The notes: generated by a model from the letters alone, not told the origin. A stretch of 52,891 nucleotides of DNA from Actinomycetes bacterium (GCA_024225275.1 JAAEMS010000190.1:1-52891), one strand, 5' to 3'; positions 38,477 through 47,323 are shown, numbered from the stretch's first letter. Numbers and translations: made by a program.

Positions 38477-39387
38477 CCGAGGGCCTGACCCCCGTAACGA
38501 TCATCGGGGGCTATCTCGGGGCTGGGAAGACGACCCTGCTCAACCAACTCCTGGCCGGCGACCATGGGCGCCGCCTCGCCGTGCTGGTGAATGACTTCGG
38601 TTCGGTGAACATCGACATCGACCTCATCGCCGCCCACGACGGCGACACCATCAGCCTCCAGAACGGCTGCATCTGCTGTTCGATCGCCGACTCCCTGGGC
38701 GACGCGCTCGATCAGGTCCTCGAGCTCGACCCCCTCCCCGACCAGATCGTCATCGAAGCCAGTGGGGTGGCCGACCCGGCCAAGATCGCTCACTACGGAC
38801 AGGGCTGGCCCGGCTGCCGCCTCGATGCAGTAATCGTGCTGGCCGACGCAGAGACCATCCGCACCCAGTCCCGCGACCAGTTCGTGGGGGAGCTGGTCAC
38901 CCGCCAGCTGCGGGGTGGTGACGTGGTGTTGTTGACGAAGGCCGATCTGGTGGACCCCGAGGGCATCGACGAGGTGACCGCCTGGCTCGAGACCGTGTCC
39001 GGACCCAACCCACAGGTGCTGGTGATCAGCGATGGAGCGGTGGCCCCGAGCTTGGTCCTCGACCTCGAGGTCGGGCCCCGCAAACCAGGTCCGGAAGTCG
39101 GCGGGCCCGACCTCGACGGCCTGTTCGAGTCGACGGTCATCGAGCTTCCCCAGCCGGTATCCCGCACCCAGCTCGAGAGCTTCCTGGACCGGTGGCCGGC
39201 TGGGATCATCCGGGCCAAAGGGATCGTCGAGCTCGACGGGGGTGACCATCACGTCGTGCAGAGAGTTGGCCGGCGAAGGACCATCGAGCCCTTGGCCGAA
39301 GGGGTGAGGTCCGCCGCACTGGGTCGTATCGTCGTGATCGGAGTGAAGGGCTCGCTTGACCCTCAGGTGCTGGGCATTCCGGAATGA
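38473..39387 (+). CDS. CobW/COG0523 family GTPase (metal chaperone)
   Basis: The 304-residue GTPase has the P-loop GGYLGAGKTTLLNQLLAG, the metal-binding CxCC motif in LQNGCICCSIADSLGD, the switch region IVIEASGVADPAKI, and the nucleotide-specificity motif LLTKADLVDPEGID. A CobW C-terminal domain follows (TQLESFLDRWPAGIIRAKG onward). COG0523 proteins supply zinc, cobalt or other metals to target enzymes. The overlap with the amidohydrolase gene suggests that it loads that enzyme; that is inference. Confidence 0.9.
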   Translation: MTEGLTPVTIIGGYLGAGKTTLLNQLLAGDHGRRLAVLVNDFGSVNIDIDLIAAHDGDTISLQNGCICCSIADSLGDALDQVLELDPLPDQIVIEASGVADPAKIAHYGQGWPGCRLDAVIVLADAETIRTQSRDQFVGELVTRQLRGGDVVLLTKADLVDPEGIDEVTAWLETVSGPNPQVLVISDGAVAPSLVLDLEVGPRKPGPEVGGPDLDGLFESTVIELPQPVSRTQLESFLDRWPAGIIRAKGIVELDGGDHHVVQRVGRRRTIEPLAEGVRSAALGRIVVIGVKGSLDPQVLGIPE

Positions 39388-39474
39388 AGAACCGCGTTGA
39401 ACCCGTGGCCCACCGCGCCGGCCGAGAAGTCCCCGCTGATGGGCGGTACGTTGCTGGGCTCGCTCCGAGGACGA

Positions 39475-40425
39475 TCAGTAGCCGGTGACCCCATAGGTCT
39501 CTCTGATGGCGTGCGACCAGGCATCTTCACCGTCGAGGTTCTCGGGAGGGTCGATGCTCTTGCCCCGATGACGCAGGTCGGCCTGGAAGAGATCGACGAT
39601 CTGGGCCGGGGTGAGGTTGTCGGCCCCGCTGGTGAAGGCGTCGGCCTGGGCCTGGTCGGTGAAGCAGTACGCCTTCCAGAGCACCGACATCCGGATCTCA
39701 CCCCGTTGGTAGCGGGCGAGATCTACCCCCTCGTCGCGAATGACCCACTGATCGTCGTCGAGCTCGAGGGTGGCGCTGTACGGCACCCGGTTGTGGGGCC
39801 GGAAGTCCTCGGCGGCGCCCACCTGACAGACCCGATGGTAGGTGTACTCGTTGTCGGCCATGACCGCCTGATTGGCGGCCAGCTCGCTGACCCGGAGGCT
39901 GGGCTGATCGAAGCCGTCCGGCCAATACTCGAACTCGCCGCCCGGTCCGTCGTAGAACCAGGTGATGACCGAGGCCACCGGGATGGCCCAGTGGTGGAAC
40001 AGCCCCGAGTAGCCCATGGGCGCCAGCATCCAGGCGGGCACCTCGCGCTGATGAGCGCCGCGGAAGAAGGGCAAGTCGAGGTGGGGCGGAGAGTCCGGCC
40101 CGGGGGCGTTGAGGTTGGTCATCATCGCCAGGGGTGAGACCACCTGGGCTCCGAACAGCTCCTTGGCCCGTTCGGTGTACAGGGGGTTGTGGAAGACGTC
40201 GTCGGCCCCTGGGAAGAGCACCTTGCCACCCAGGGCCCAGAAATTCCGGAACCAGGGCGCGGCCGGAGTGCTGGCCGGCTCGCGGTGCACCGCAGCCAGG
40301 GTCCTGTAGGGCGCTCCCCTGTCGAGAAGCTCGAGCACCGGGCCGGGGTCTTCGAACGCCCGCTCGAGGACGGTAGGGGCGACCAGCGCACTGGCCGGCC
40401 GGCTGATGGGTCCAGGTATTGACAT
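39475..40425 (-). CDS. Probable non-heme iron oxygenase-like hypothetical protein
   Basis: The 316-residue soluble protein has no family I recognise with confidence. It carries an HxD motif (SPPHLDLPFFRG) about 120 residues in, and a distal His (ADNEYTYHRVCQVG) about 85 residues later with Arg residues behind it. This is the metal-ligand spacing of 2-oxoglutarate/Fe(II)-dependent oxygenases. A middle segment FYDGPGGEFEYWPDGF would fit a jellyroll. It lies 82 nt downstream of the truncated dehydrogenase on the same strand. The oxygenase call is inference from these motifs only. Confidence 0.5.
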   Translation of the reverse strand: MSIPGPISRPASALVAPTVLERAFEDPGPVLELLDRGAPYRTLAAVHREPASTPAAPWFRNFWALGGKVLFPGADDVFHNPLYTERAKELFGAQVVSPLAMMTNLNAPGPDSPPHLDLPFFRGAHQREVPAWMLAPMGYSGLFHHWAIPVASVITWFYDGPGGEFEYWPDGFDQPSLRVSELAANQAVMADNEYTYHRVCQVGAAEDFRPHNRVPYSATLELDDDQWVIRDEGVDLARYQRGEIRMSVLWKAYCFTDQAQADAFTSGADNLTPAQIVDLFQADLRHRGKSIDPPENLDGEDAWSHAIRETYGVTGY

Positions 40426-40507
40426 GACAGTCAGAGTAGACCGTGCCCGCCCTCAGCCGACCAGACCCCCAGGGCCCGGTTCCCTGGTGGCGGATCGCCC
40501 CCGGGGA

Positions 40508-41749
40508 CTAGATCTTGACCCTCTCCTTGCGAGGATCGAAGAAGGCCCGCAGCGAGGCGGTGGCGGGGACCCGAGTGCCGGCTACCTCGATCTCCCAGAC
40601 CCCGGCATCGAGCCAGTCGGCCGTGACGCCATCATGGTGGTTCACATACCCCATGGCCAGACAGCGGGCCTGGGTCTGGCTCCACAGGCCGGAGCTGGTA
40701 CGGCCCACCAGGTCGTGATCGCGGTAGATCGGCTCGTCGTGGTAGAGCAGCCGATCGGGGTCCTCGAGCCGGAACTGGGTGAGCCGCTTGGTGAGGGGCT
40801 GGCCCTTCTGAGCGAGGAGTGCCTCGCGGCCGACGAATCCACCTGGCTTGTCCCAGGCCACTGCGAACCCGAGGCCAGCTTCGAGAGGGGTGTCCTCGTC
40901 GGTGATGTCGTGGCCCCAGTGGCGGTAGCCCGACTCGAGCCGCAGGGCGTTCATGGCGTGGTAGCCGGCGTGGACCAGCTCGTGATCGGGCCCGGCCGCC
41001 ACGATCGAGTCGTACAGCGCGGCGGCATCTCCGGCCCGAACGTAGAGCTCCCAACCCAGCTCACCCACGTAGGACATGCGCAAGGCCAGGGCCTCGGTGC
41101 CGGCGAGTGACACTGGCCGAATGGCCCCGAACGGGAAGAGCTCGTGACCGAGGTCGGTGTCGGTCAGGGGTCGGAGGAGGCGACGGGCGTTGGGTCCCAT
41201 CACGCCCAGCACCGCCCAGTCGTCGGTGACATCGGAGAGGTGGACATCGCGGCCTCGAGATGCCCGCTCGAGCCAGGTCCAGTCGCGGCGCTGCCCAGCC
41301 GCCGCGGTGACCACCAGAAGGTCGTCATCGGCGAGCCGGTGGACGGTGAGGTCCGACTCGATCCCGCCCCGGTCATTCAACCACTGGGTGTACACCCCGT
41401 GGCCGGGCTCGACATCGATGGCGTTGGCGCTCACACGGTCGAGCACGGCCAGCGCGTCGGGCCCCTGCACCGAGAGCTTGGCGAACGAGGTCTGATCGAA
41501 CAGCCCCACCGATCGGCGCACCGCCCCACACTCGGCTTGGAGGTTGGGCTGCCAGTTCTGTTCGCCGTAGGAGTACTCGTAGACCGGTTCCTGCCCCCTG
41601 GTGGCATACCAGTTGGGGCGCTCCCAGCCGGCCAGCTCGCCCAAGACGGCCCCCGCGGCGGCCAGACGGTCGTGGAGTGGCGACCGGCGGATACCGCGGG
41701 CCGATTCGTACTGCCGGAACGGCCAGTGCATGGCGTAGAGCAGGCCCAA
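40508..41749 (-). CDS. C-terminal (GcvT-like) half of a dimethylglycine/sarcosine dehydrogenase, truncated
   Basis: The 413-residue sequence starts at RTSESLGLLYAMHWPFRQYE, a segment normally found after about 370 residues of FAD-binding domain, and continues GWERPNWYATRGQEPVYEYS and the folate-binding GcvT domain (FDQTSFAKLSVQGPDALAVL, ALRMSYVGELGWELYVRA, then ALRLESGYRHWGHDITDEDT). The FAD domain is absent: the DNA just upstream of about 41775 encodes part of a spondin-domain protein in another frame. The first usable start is TTG 41749 or ATG 41731. It is most likely a pseudogene made by deletion; if expressed, it would be a lone folate-domain protein. Confidence 0.75.
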   Translation of the reverse strand: MGLLYAMHWPFRQYESARGIRRSPLHDRLAAAGAVLGELAGWERPNWYATRGQEPVYEYSYGEQNWQPNLQAECGAVRRSVGLFDQTSFAKLSVQGPDALAVLDRVSANAIDVEPGHGVYTQWLNDRGGIESDLTVHRLADDDLLVVTAAAGQRRDWTWLERASRGRDVHLSDVTDDWAVLGVMGPNARRLLRPLTDTDLGHELFPFGAIRPVSLAGTEALALRMSYVGELGWELYVRAGDAAALYDSIVAAGPDHELVHAGYHAMNALRLESGYRHWGHDITDEDTPLEAGLGFAVAWDKPGGFVGREALLAQKGQPLTKRLTQFRLEDPDRLLYHDEPIYRDHDLVGRTSSGLWSQTQARCLAMGYVNHHDGVTADWLDAGVWEIEVAGTRVPATASLRAFFDPRKERVKI

Positions 41750-41774
41750 CGACTCCGAGGTTCGCTCCCCCAGG

Positions 41775-42036
41775 TCTCGTCGGCCTCGGTGCCGGCATCG
41801 AGCAGGAGGATCTCGTTGGTGACGTCACCGCTGATGGGGAGGCCGGCCGAGTCATACAGGTCGAGACCCAGCTGGTGGGTACCGAAGAACCAGTCGTTCG
41901 AGAACACGAACATGCTGGCGAAGCTGAGCTTGTCGCCCGGGTTGGCGTGGACCGTGAATTCAATACCTTGATCAGGGAAGGCAGGAGCAGGGTCCGACTG
42001 ACCTACCGGCGTGGTGGAGGCCCCCGCACCGGTGCA
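41775..42036 (-). pseudogene. Fragment of a spondin-domain protein
   Basis: The minus-strand frame contains STTPVGQSDPAPAFPDQG, EFTVHANPGDKLSFASM, FVFSNDWFFGTHQLGLDLYD and EILLLDAGTEADE, the C-terminal half of the spondin_N type domain found in secreted bacterial proteins. A TGA at 42039 ends the frame on the 5' side without a start, and on the 3' side it runs out of homology where the dehydrogenase homology begins in another frame. The signal peptide and first half are missing. It is a remnant fused by deletion to the dehydrogenase fragment. Confidence 0.7.
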
Positions 42037-42213
42037 TCAGGTCGCTCCCTCTGGGTTCGAACACGGGGAGTGAAACCCGAATCTGGTGTGCATGTGCCCG
42101 AAACGGCCCCTTTGTACGCACCTGTTCGTATCCCTTGCCGAACCATGAACCGGTGGGAGCGAGTTACCGCCGGAGTCGTTGCCATCTGAGCGTTCGGCGC
42201 GAGGGGGCGGGAT

Positions 42214-42996
42214 TCAGCGATGAATGGAGCCCTCGGTGTGGCGGAGGGACGGTGCCTCGCGGCCGGTGCGCTGGGCGATTATCTCGGCGACGATACTGAT
42301 CGCTGTCTCTTCCGGCGTGCGGGCACCGATGTCGAGGCCGATGGGCGACATCATCCGCTCTTCGCCTTCGGGAGTGATACCCGCCTCACGCAGCCGGACC
42401 AGGCGGTTGTCGTGGGTACGGCGTGACCCCATGACCCCCAGGTAGCCGACCTTGGTCTCGATGGCTGACATGACCGCCGGAACATCGAACTTGGGGTCGT
42501 GGGTGAGCACGCAGACTGCGTCGCGGGCGCCCAGTTCGCCGGCCAAATCGGCTAGCACGCGGTCAGGCCAGTCGACCCGCACCTCATCGGCGAAAGGGAA
42601 ACGCTGGGTGGTGGCAAACACAGGCCTGGCGTCGGCCACGGTGACCTTGTAGCCCAGGAGCCGGGCCACCCGGCTGAGGGCCGCAGTGAAGTCGACGGCG
42701 CCGAAGATGATCATGCGGGGTCGGGCCGCGAACGACTCGATGAAGGCGTGGACGTCTTCCTCGCGGGCTTCGCCGTGCTCGCCATAGTGACGCACCAGAG
42801 TCTGACCCTGGGCCAGCTCGCCCAACGCGTCGCGCCCGACGACCCGATCGAGGTCAGGGTCGCCCAAAGTGCCCATCGGCTCGCGGTCGGGGCCGATCAG
42901 CAGCTTGGCCCCGATGTGGGGGCCCTTGATGATGGTGACCAGCGCCACCGGCTCCTCGGCGGTGAGAGCCTTCTTCAACTCGTCGTAGATGCTCAC
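42214..42996 (-). CDS. XdhC/CoxF family protein, Rossmann part
   Basis: The 260-residue protein starts at GTG 42996, overlapping the end of the N-terminal half gene (GTGA). It has a short CoxI-like start (YDELKKALTAEEPVALVTII), then the XdhC Rossmann domain: RPRMIIFGAVDFTAALSRVA, RVDWPDRVLADLAGELGARD, CVLTHDPKFDVPAVMSAI and GYLGVMGSRRTHDNRLVRL. XdhC proteins bind molybdenum cofactor, help sulfurate it, and insert it into xanthine-dehydrogenase/CO-dehydrogenase type enzymes. With the companion N-terminal gene it probably serves the coxSLM enzyme at 48-52 kb. Confidence 0.87.
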   Translation of the reverse strand: MSIYDELKKALTAEEPVALVTIIKGPHIGAKLLIGPDREPMGTLGDPDLDRVVGRDALGELAQGQTLVRHYGEHGEAREEDVHAFIESFAARPRMIIFGAVDFTAALSRVARLLGYKVTVADARPVFATTQRFPFADEVRVDWPDRVLADLAGELGARDAVCVLTHDPKFDVPAVMSAIETKVGYLGVMGSRRTHDNRLVRLREAGITPEGEERMMSPIGLDIGARTPEETAISIVAEIIAQRTGREAPSLRHTEGSIHR

Positions 42997-43307
42997 CAGT
43001 CGAGGGGCTCGATGAAGAGGTGGATCGTTCCGCCACAGGTGAGCCCCACGGCAAACGCCTCGTCGTCGCTGTATCCGAACGTCACGATCCGGCGGTCGCC
43101 GCCAGCGAGAATCTCGAGGGCCTCGGTGACGACCGCTCCTTCGACACAGCCTCCCGACACCGAACCGGCGACCTCTCCGTCTTCGCTGACGGCCATGGCG
43201 GCACCGGGTAGTCGGGGGCCCGAACCCTCGACATCGACGACCCGAGCGACGGCCACGGCCTTGCCGGCCGTCCGCCACCGATCGATGTCTTTCACGATCT
43301 CCTGCAT
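42993..43307 (-). CDS. XdhC/CoxI N-terminal domain protein
   Basis: The 104-residue protein is a stand-alone XdhC_CoxI domain: DIDRWRTAGKAVAVARVVDV, GSGPRLPGAAMAVSEDGEVA, GSVSGGCVEGAVVTEAL and GLTCGGTIHLFIEPL. In other bacteria this domain is fused to the Rossmann half; here it is a separate gene overlapping the next start by GTGA. The two Cys residues in GGCVEG and TCGG are conserved positions for handling the cofactor. Confidence 0.88.
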   Translation of the reverse strand: MQEIVKDIDRWRTAGKAVAVARVVDVEGSGPRLPGAAMAVSEDGEVAGSVSGGCVEGAVVTEALEILAGGDRRIVTFGYSDDEAFAVGLTCGGTIHLFIEPLDW

Positions 43308-43324
43308 GGCTTCAGCCTATGACT

Positions 43325-43639
43325 TCAGATGGAGACACTGACCTCGTAGTGCCAGAGCTCACTGTCGGTGCTGACGGGGCCACCAGCGTCGGTGGGCTTG
43401 TCGGCGCCCCGGTGACCATGCTGGAAGGCGGGCGACGACACCCATCCGTCGAAGGCCTCCTGGTCGCGCCAGCGAGTCAACACCAGCCAGACGTTGCGGT
43501 CGTCAGTGGGCTGGAGCAGCTCGAAGCCCTCGAACCCATCCTGGCCGTCGATGGCGCCCATCCGGGCCCCGAACCGGTTGGCCAGCTCGTCGCCGGCCTC
43601 AGCGGGAACGGTGATGGCGTTGATCTTGATGACAGTCAT
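43325..43639 (-). CDS. Antibiotic biosynthesis monooxygenase (ABM) domain protein
   Basis: The 104-residue protein has a ferredoxin-like ABM fold: VIKINAITVPAEAGDELANR, then FGARMGAIDGQDGFEGFELL, NVWLVLTRWRDQEAFDGWVS and SPAFQHGH. The TRW-x10-W-x8-H pattern resembles the MhuD/IsdG heme-degrading group, but many ABM proteins have other or unknown roles. The ATG at 43639 is used because homology starts there. It is 17 nt upstream of the XdhC pair on the same strand. Confidence 0.82.
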   Translation of the reverse strand: MTVIKINAITVPAEAGDELANRFGARMGAIDGQDGFEGFELLQPTDDRNVWLVLTRWRDQEAFDGWVSSPAFQHGHRGADKPTDAGGPVSTDSELWHYEVSVSI

Positions 43640-43658
43640 GACCACCAGTGTGGCGCCC

Positions 43659-44948
43659 CTACAGCAGCTCCCCAACAGCATGGATGATCAGCCCGACCAA
43701 GGCTCCTACCACGGTGCCGTTGATCCGGATGAACTGGAGGTCACGACCGACCTGGAGCTCGATGCGACGACCGGTCTCGTCGGCGTCCCACCGCTCGACG
43801 GTGCTGGAGATCAGGTCGGCGGCCTCCTCACCGCCCTGCTCCACCAGGTGGGCCGCAGCCGCTCCAATCCAGTGGTCGACCTTGGCCCGGGTCGAGGCGT
43901 CTTGGACCAGTCGCTGCCCGGCGCTCTGGCCAGCAGCCACGAAGCGTCGGTGGAGCTGGCTGTCGGGATCGCCTGCCGCCCTCACCAGCTCTGCCTTCAG
44001 ATCGCTCCAGAGTCCACCGGTCCATGCCCGCACCGCGGGGTGGTCGATGAGTTCCTCCTTCAGCCCCTCGGCCCGGGCCGCCATGGTGGGTGAGTTTCTC
44101 AGCCGGACCACAAGGTCGCTCAAGCGGTCGTCGAGGATCTGACGCATCTCGTGGTCGGGATTGCCCTCGATATCGATCAGCAACGAGCCGATCACCCCAT
44201 TGATCTTGTCGAAGACCCGATCGTCGATGCCCTGGGGCACCCAGCGAGGAGACTCGAGATAGAGGCGCTGACGGAGCTGCTGCTCATTGTCGATCAGATA
44301 GTGATGGACGCCTTTCACCACCGAGTCGAGGAGGTGGTGATGACGATCACCCTCGAGGACCAGCTCGAGGCTACGACCGAGAAGTGGGGCGGCGGGTACG
44401 CCGCGAACTCGTTCGACGACCGCATGCTCGATGCCGGCCTGGATCTCGTCATCGTCGAGAACATCCAGGACACCCAACAAGACGGTGGCAGCCTCGTCGG
44501 CCACCCGCTCGGCCGAGCCTGGTCTCGACAACCACTCGCCCAGTCGAGCGGCCGGCTCCGCCCGGGTGACGCGTTCCATCACGACCTCGGGTGACAAGAA
44601 GTTGTCACGCACGAAGCTGCCCAGCCCACGCCCCAGCTCGTCCTTCCGCTTGGGGATGATGGCGGTATGGGGAATGGGCAGCCGGAGGGGATGGCGGAAC
44701 AGAGCGGTGACCGCGAACCAATCGGCCAGGCCACCGACCATGGCCGCCTCGGCCCCAGCCTCGACATAGCCGGCCCACCCGTCACTGTCGGTCAGGAGCC
44801 GGACGACAACGAACAGGACAGCCGCGATCAGAAGCAGGCCCGTGGCCCTCAGCTTCATCTGCCGCAGGCTTCGGGCCTGAGCGGGATCGTCGATGCTCAG
44901 GAGGTCGCCGTCCACCCTCTCAGCCTGCCAGGCCTGCCTGCTCTTCAC
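43659..44948 (-). CDS. DUF445 family membrane protein
   Basis: The 429-residue protein has an N-terminal membrane segment (LRATGLLLIAAVLFVVVRLL), then the DUF445 signature AAMVGGLADWFAVTALFRHP and PHTAIIPKRKDELGRGLGSF, a long helical extramembrane region (about 110-390), and a C-terminal helix INGTVVGALVGLIIHAVGEL. Function is unknown; it is widespread in envelopes of actinobacteria. The GTG at 44948 has GGAG 8 nt upstream; a GTG 11 codons later is possible. Confidence 0.87.
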   Translation of the reverse strand: MKSRQAWQAERVDGDLLSIDDPAQARSLRQMKLRATGLLLIAAVLFVVVRLLTDSDGWAGYVEAGAEAAMVGGLADWFAVTALFRHPLRLPIPHTAIIPKRKDELGRGLGSFVRDNFLSPEVVMERVTRAEPAARLGEWLSRPGSAERVADEAATVLLGVLDVLDDDEIQAGIEHAVVERVRGVPAAPLLGRSLELVLEGDRHHHLLDSVVKGVHHYLIDNEQQLRQRLYLESPRWVPQGIDDRVFDKINGVIGSLLIDIEGNPDHEMRQILDDRLSDLVVRLRNSPTMAARAEGLKEELIDHPAVRAWTGGLWSDLKAELVRAAGDPDSQLHRRFVAAGQSAGQRLVQDASTRAKVDHWIGAAAAHLVEQGGEEAADLISSTVERWDADETGRRIELQVGRDLQFIRINGTVVGALVGLIIHAVGELL

Positions 44949-44996
44949 ACTGAACTCCGCTCAGCGACTCGCTTCGGCCTCGCCGAGCCCTTCAGG

Positions 44997-46025
44997 TCAG
45001 AGCAGGAGCTGGCCGGTCCACCCGAGGACCAGGGCGCCAGCGAACAGCATGGCGACGACGAGGGCGACCACTCGGGTGCGAGCAATCACGAACAAGCCAC
45101 TGATGGCCCCGACGCTGGTACCCGCACCCGTCACGATGAAGGCCAGCGCGGCACCCGGGCCCATGCCCCCTTCGACCATCGTGGCCACCAGCGGCAGGGA
45201 CCCCTCGGTGTTGATATAGGCGGGAATACCGATGATGGCGGCGAGGGGAACGGCCAGGGCCGAGCCACCACCGAGGTAGTCCGTCAGCCAGGAGGTCGGG
45301 ATTGCCTCGATCACGATGTAGCCAATAGTCGTGTAAGCGAAGAAGAAGACCAGGAGCCGGCGACCGGTCCTCACGACCTCGCGGCCGTAGTCGGCAAGGC
45401 GGAGGCGTTCGGTCAGACCGGGTCGTGACGAAACGAGGGTGATCGGCGACTCGACCTGGGTAGCTACCCCACCCGAGGACGGTCCCGACCCGACCTCGAC
45501 ACCGCAGGTGTCGACCTGATGGCCGCCAGGCGATTGGTCAACCGGTGTCGAGTCGCAAGGGGGGACGCTCTGCACGCGTGCTTGCCCGTCGAGCCAGCCC
45601 GCCTTGTCGAGCCGGTGGGCGATCCAGCCTGCGGCGAGACCGAGCACGATCGTGCCCACGAAGAACAGGAGGGCGAAGGACCAGCCGAACAGGCCGGCCG
45701 AGAATATGAGCTCCGACGGGCTCGTCAGCGGAGACGACACCATGAACGCCACGAGAGGCGCCCACGGCGAGGAGGCCGCGATCATCCCCAACAGCACCGC
45801 GGTGGTACCGCAGGAGCAGAACGGGGTCAGGGTCGCCAGGGCCACGGCACCAACCGTGGCGACGGACCACCGGCGCCGAAGTAGGCGCGACATCCGGTCG
45901 AGGCCGACATAGACGGGCACCGCGGCCGCGACCAACACGGCAATGGCGAGGAAGGGCCACACGCTCTCGAATGTCCTGACAACATCGCCCCCAACCCGAT
46001 CCAGTAGATCAACAAGCCAGTCCAT
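44997..46025 (-). CDS. DUF318/ArsP-like permease
   Basis: The 342-residue protein has about eight helices in two blocks around a soluble Cys-containing loop (about residues 145-215). The family motif TLTPFCSCGTTAVLLGMIAA is present in block one, and its pair IPAYINTEGSLPLVATMVEG in block two. Members include organoarsenical exporters (ArsP) and other permeases with a CxC site. The substrate is unknown; the soluble loop has two more Cys residues. The upstream region holds repeats that look like an operator, so expression is probably induced. Confidence 0.83.
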   Translation of the reverse strand: MDWLVDLLDRVGGDVVRTFESVWPFLAIAVLVAAAVPVYVGLDRMSRLLRRRWSVATVGAVALATLTPFCSCGTTAVLLGMIAASSPWAPLVAFMVSSPLTSPSELIFSAGLFGWSFALLFFVGTIVLGLAAGWIAHRLDKAGWLDGQARVQSVPPCDSTPVDQSPGGHQVDTCGVEVGSGPSSGGVATQVESPITLVSSRPGLTERLRLADYGREVVRTGRRLLVFFFAYTTIGYIVIEAIPTSWLTDYLGGGSALAVPLAAIIGIPAYINTEGSLPLVATMVEGGMGPGAALAFIVTGAGTSVGAISGLFVIARTRVVALVVAMLFAGALVLGWTGQLLL

Positions 46026-46040
46026 GACGTCTCCCGGTCT

Positions 46041-46115
46041 TCCCTACATATCGATCACATATCGACCATCGTCTATGTGTGACTATGGCAGACACATCGA
46101 CAATAGTCAATACGT
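46041..46115 (-). promoter_or_regulatory. Promoter and operator-like repeats before the CSCG permease
   Basis: On the minus strand TTGACT (46110-46105), a 17-nt spacer and CATAGT give a reasonable vegetative promoter. Downstream, 20-45 nt before the ATG, ACATATCGA occurs twice with an 11-bp period (46046-46054 and 46057-46065), and CACATA (46056-46061) is inverted as TATGTG (46074-46079). Such layouts are typical of ArsR/SmtB or CsoR-like operators. No regulator gene is adjacent. Confidence 0.45.
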
Positions 46116-46140
46116 CGAGTTGGGAATCCCACGAAAACCT

Positions 46141-47298
46141 TCACGCTGAGATGACCCGAGCCAGCTCCTCGAGGCTGTCGAGGCTGTGACCCTCGATGAA
46201 CTCATCGACATGGGGAAGGGCCGCAGCCATACCCCGGGCCAAGGGTGCGTAGCCCGGCGAAGCCTTCAGGGGGTTGACCCAGATGAGGCGATGGGTGACC
46301 CGATGGAGGCGGGCCATCTGCTCACCCAGCACATCGGGATCACCACGATCCCACCCGTCGGACAGGATCACGACCACCGCCCCCCGAGCCATCCCCCTCA
46401 CCGCCCACTCGTCGTTGAATTGGCGGAGGGTCTCACCCAGGCGTGTGCCCCCCGACCAGTCCTCGACCGACCCGGTAGCGGCCCGAAAGGCAGCGTCGGG
46501 GTCGCGCGACGACAGCTCGCGGGTGAGGCGGGTGAGGCGGGTACCGAGGGTGAACGCCTCGACCCGCGTGCGGCCCACGACCGCGGCGTGAACGAAGCGC
46601 AGGAGAGACCGGGCGTAGGCTTCCATCGAGCCGGAGACATCGACCAGGAGCACGAGGCGACGGGGTCGGGTGCCGTGAGCCTTGAACTTGCGGTGAATGG
46701 GCTCACCCCCGGTGGCGAGCGCCCGGCGCACGATCCGGCGGAGATCAGGGCGGCCGGCCTGACCTTTGGAGCGGGCCTCACGGCGACTCTCCCTGAGCGA
46801 GGACACGATGCGCAGGTCGGCCATGAGGCGGTGCAGCTCGTCGAGCTCCTCAACCGAACACAAGGCGAAATCCTTGTGGCTCAGGACCTCGCGGTCGCTG
46901 AAGCGGACGGTGATGACGGGGTTGTCGTCGTCGCGTCCGTCGTCGGTATCGCCCACCTCGGGCTCGTCGTCATCCTCGTCGTCATCGACGGCAATCGTTA
47001 TCTCCTGGGTAGCGACCTGCACGATGTCGGCCGGTGGCCCCTGAAGGAAGTACGCCCGGAACACATCATCGAAGACCGGAATGTCCTCGGGGTTGGTAAG
47101 CAGGGTCGAGCGCCCGGCCCAGTACACCGCCACCTTCTTGATGACGCCCACCTCACCGAGGGCCTGTAGGAAGGTGATGACGCTCGTGACTGGCACGTCG
47201 AGGCCCGCCGAACGCAGGGCTCGCACGAAGGCCACGGCGATGCGCTCGGCACCGGGCCCATCATCGACCGCGTTGTCGGCCGGCCCATCGTCGGTCAT
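46141..47298 (-). CDS. coxE: CoxE-like von Willebrand factor A protein
   Basis: The 385-residue protein has a helical N-terminal part (AFVRALRSAGLDVPVTSVIT), a very acidic linker (VDDDEDDDEPEVGDTDDGRD), and a C-terminal VWA domain with the MIDAS motif LVLLVDVSGSMEAYARSLLR, SGGTRLGETLRQF and VVVILSDGWDRGD. CoxE works with the CoxD AAA ATPase to mature the Mo-Cu/Mo site of CO dehydrogenases. It follows coxD by 25 nt. The ATG at 47298 is used; an upstream extension is poorly conserved. Confidence 0.9.
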   Translation of the reverse strand: MTDDGPADNAVDDGPGAERIAVAFVRALRSAGLDVPVTSVITFLQALGEVGVIKKVAVYWAGRSTLLTNPEDIPVFDDVFRAYFLQGPPADIVQVATQEITIAVDDDEDDDEPEVGDTDDGRDDDNPVITVRFSDREVLSHKDFALCSVEELDELHRLMADLRIVSSLRESRREARSKGQAGRPDLRRIVRRALATGGEPIHRKFKAHGTRPRRLVLLVDVSGSMEAYARSLLRFVHAAVVGRTRVEAFTLGTRLTRLTRELSSRDPDAAFRAATGSVEDWSGGTRLGETLRQFNDEWAVRGMARGAVVVILSDGWDRGDPDVLGEQMARLHRVTHRLIWVNPLKASPGYAPLARGMAAALPHVDEFIEGHSLDSLEELARVISA

Positions 47299-47323
47299 GG
47301 CTGTGCGACCACGAGCGCGGCGC

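Noticed and set aside
41431..41913. 160-codon frame starting in the spondin fragment
   Set aside because: Its second half reads dehydrogenase DNA in the wrong frame; it arises from the deletion junction.
42037..42039. TGA at the 5' side of the spondin fragment as a second selenocysteine codon
   Set aside because: No hairpin follows, no U-x-x-C or CxxU context, and the fragment is truncated anyway.
42040..42075. GGTTCGAAC-like T-arm suggesting a tRNA
   Set aside because: No flanking stem pairs, no acceptor stem or anticodon arm around it on either strand.
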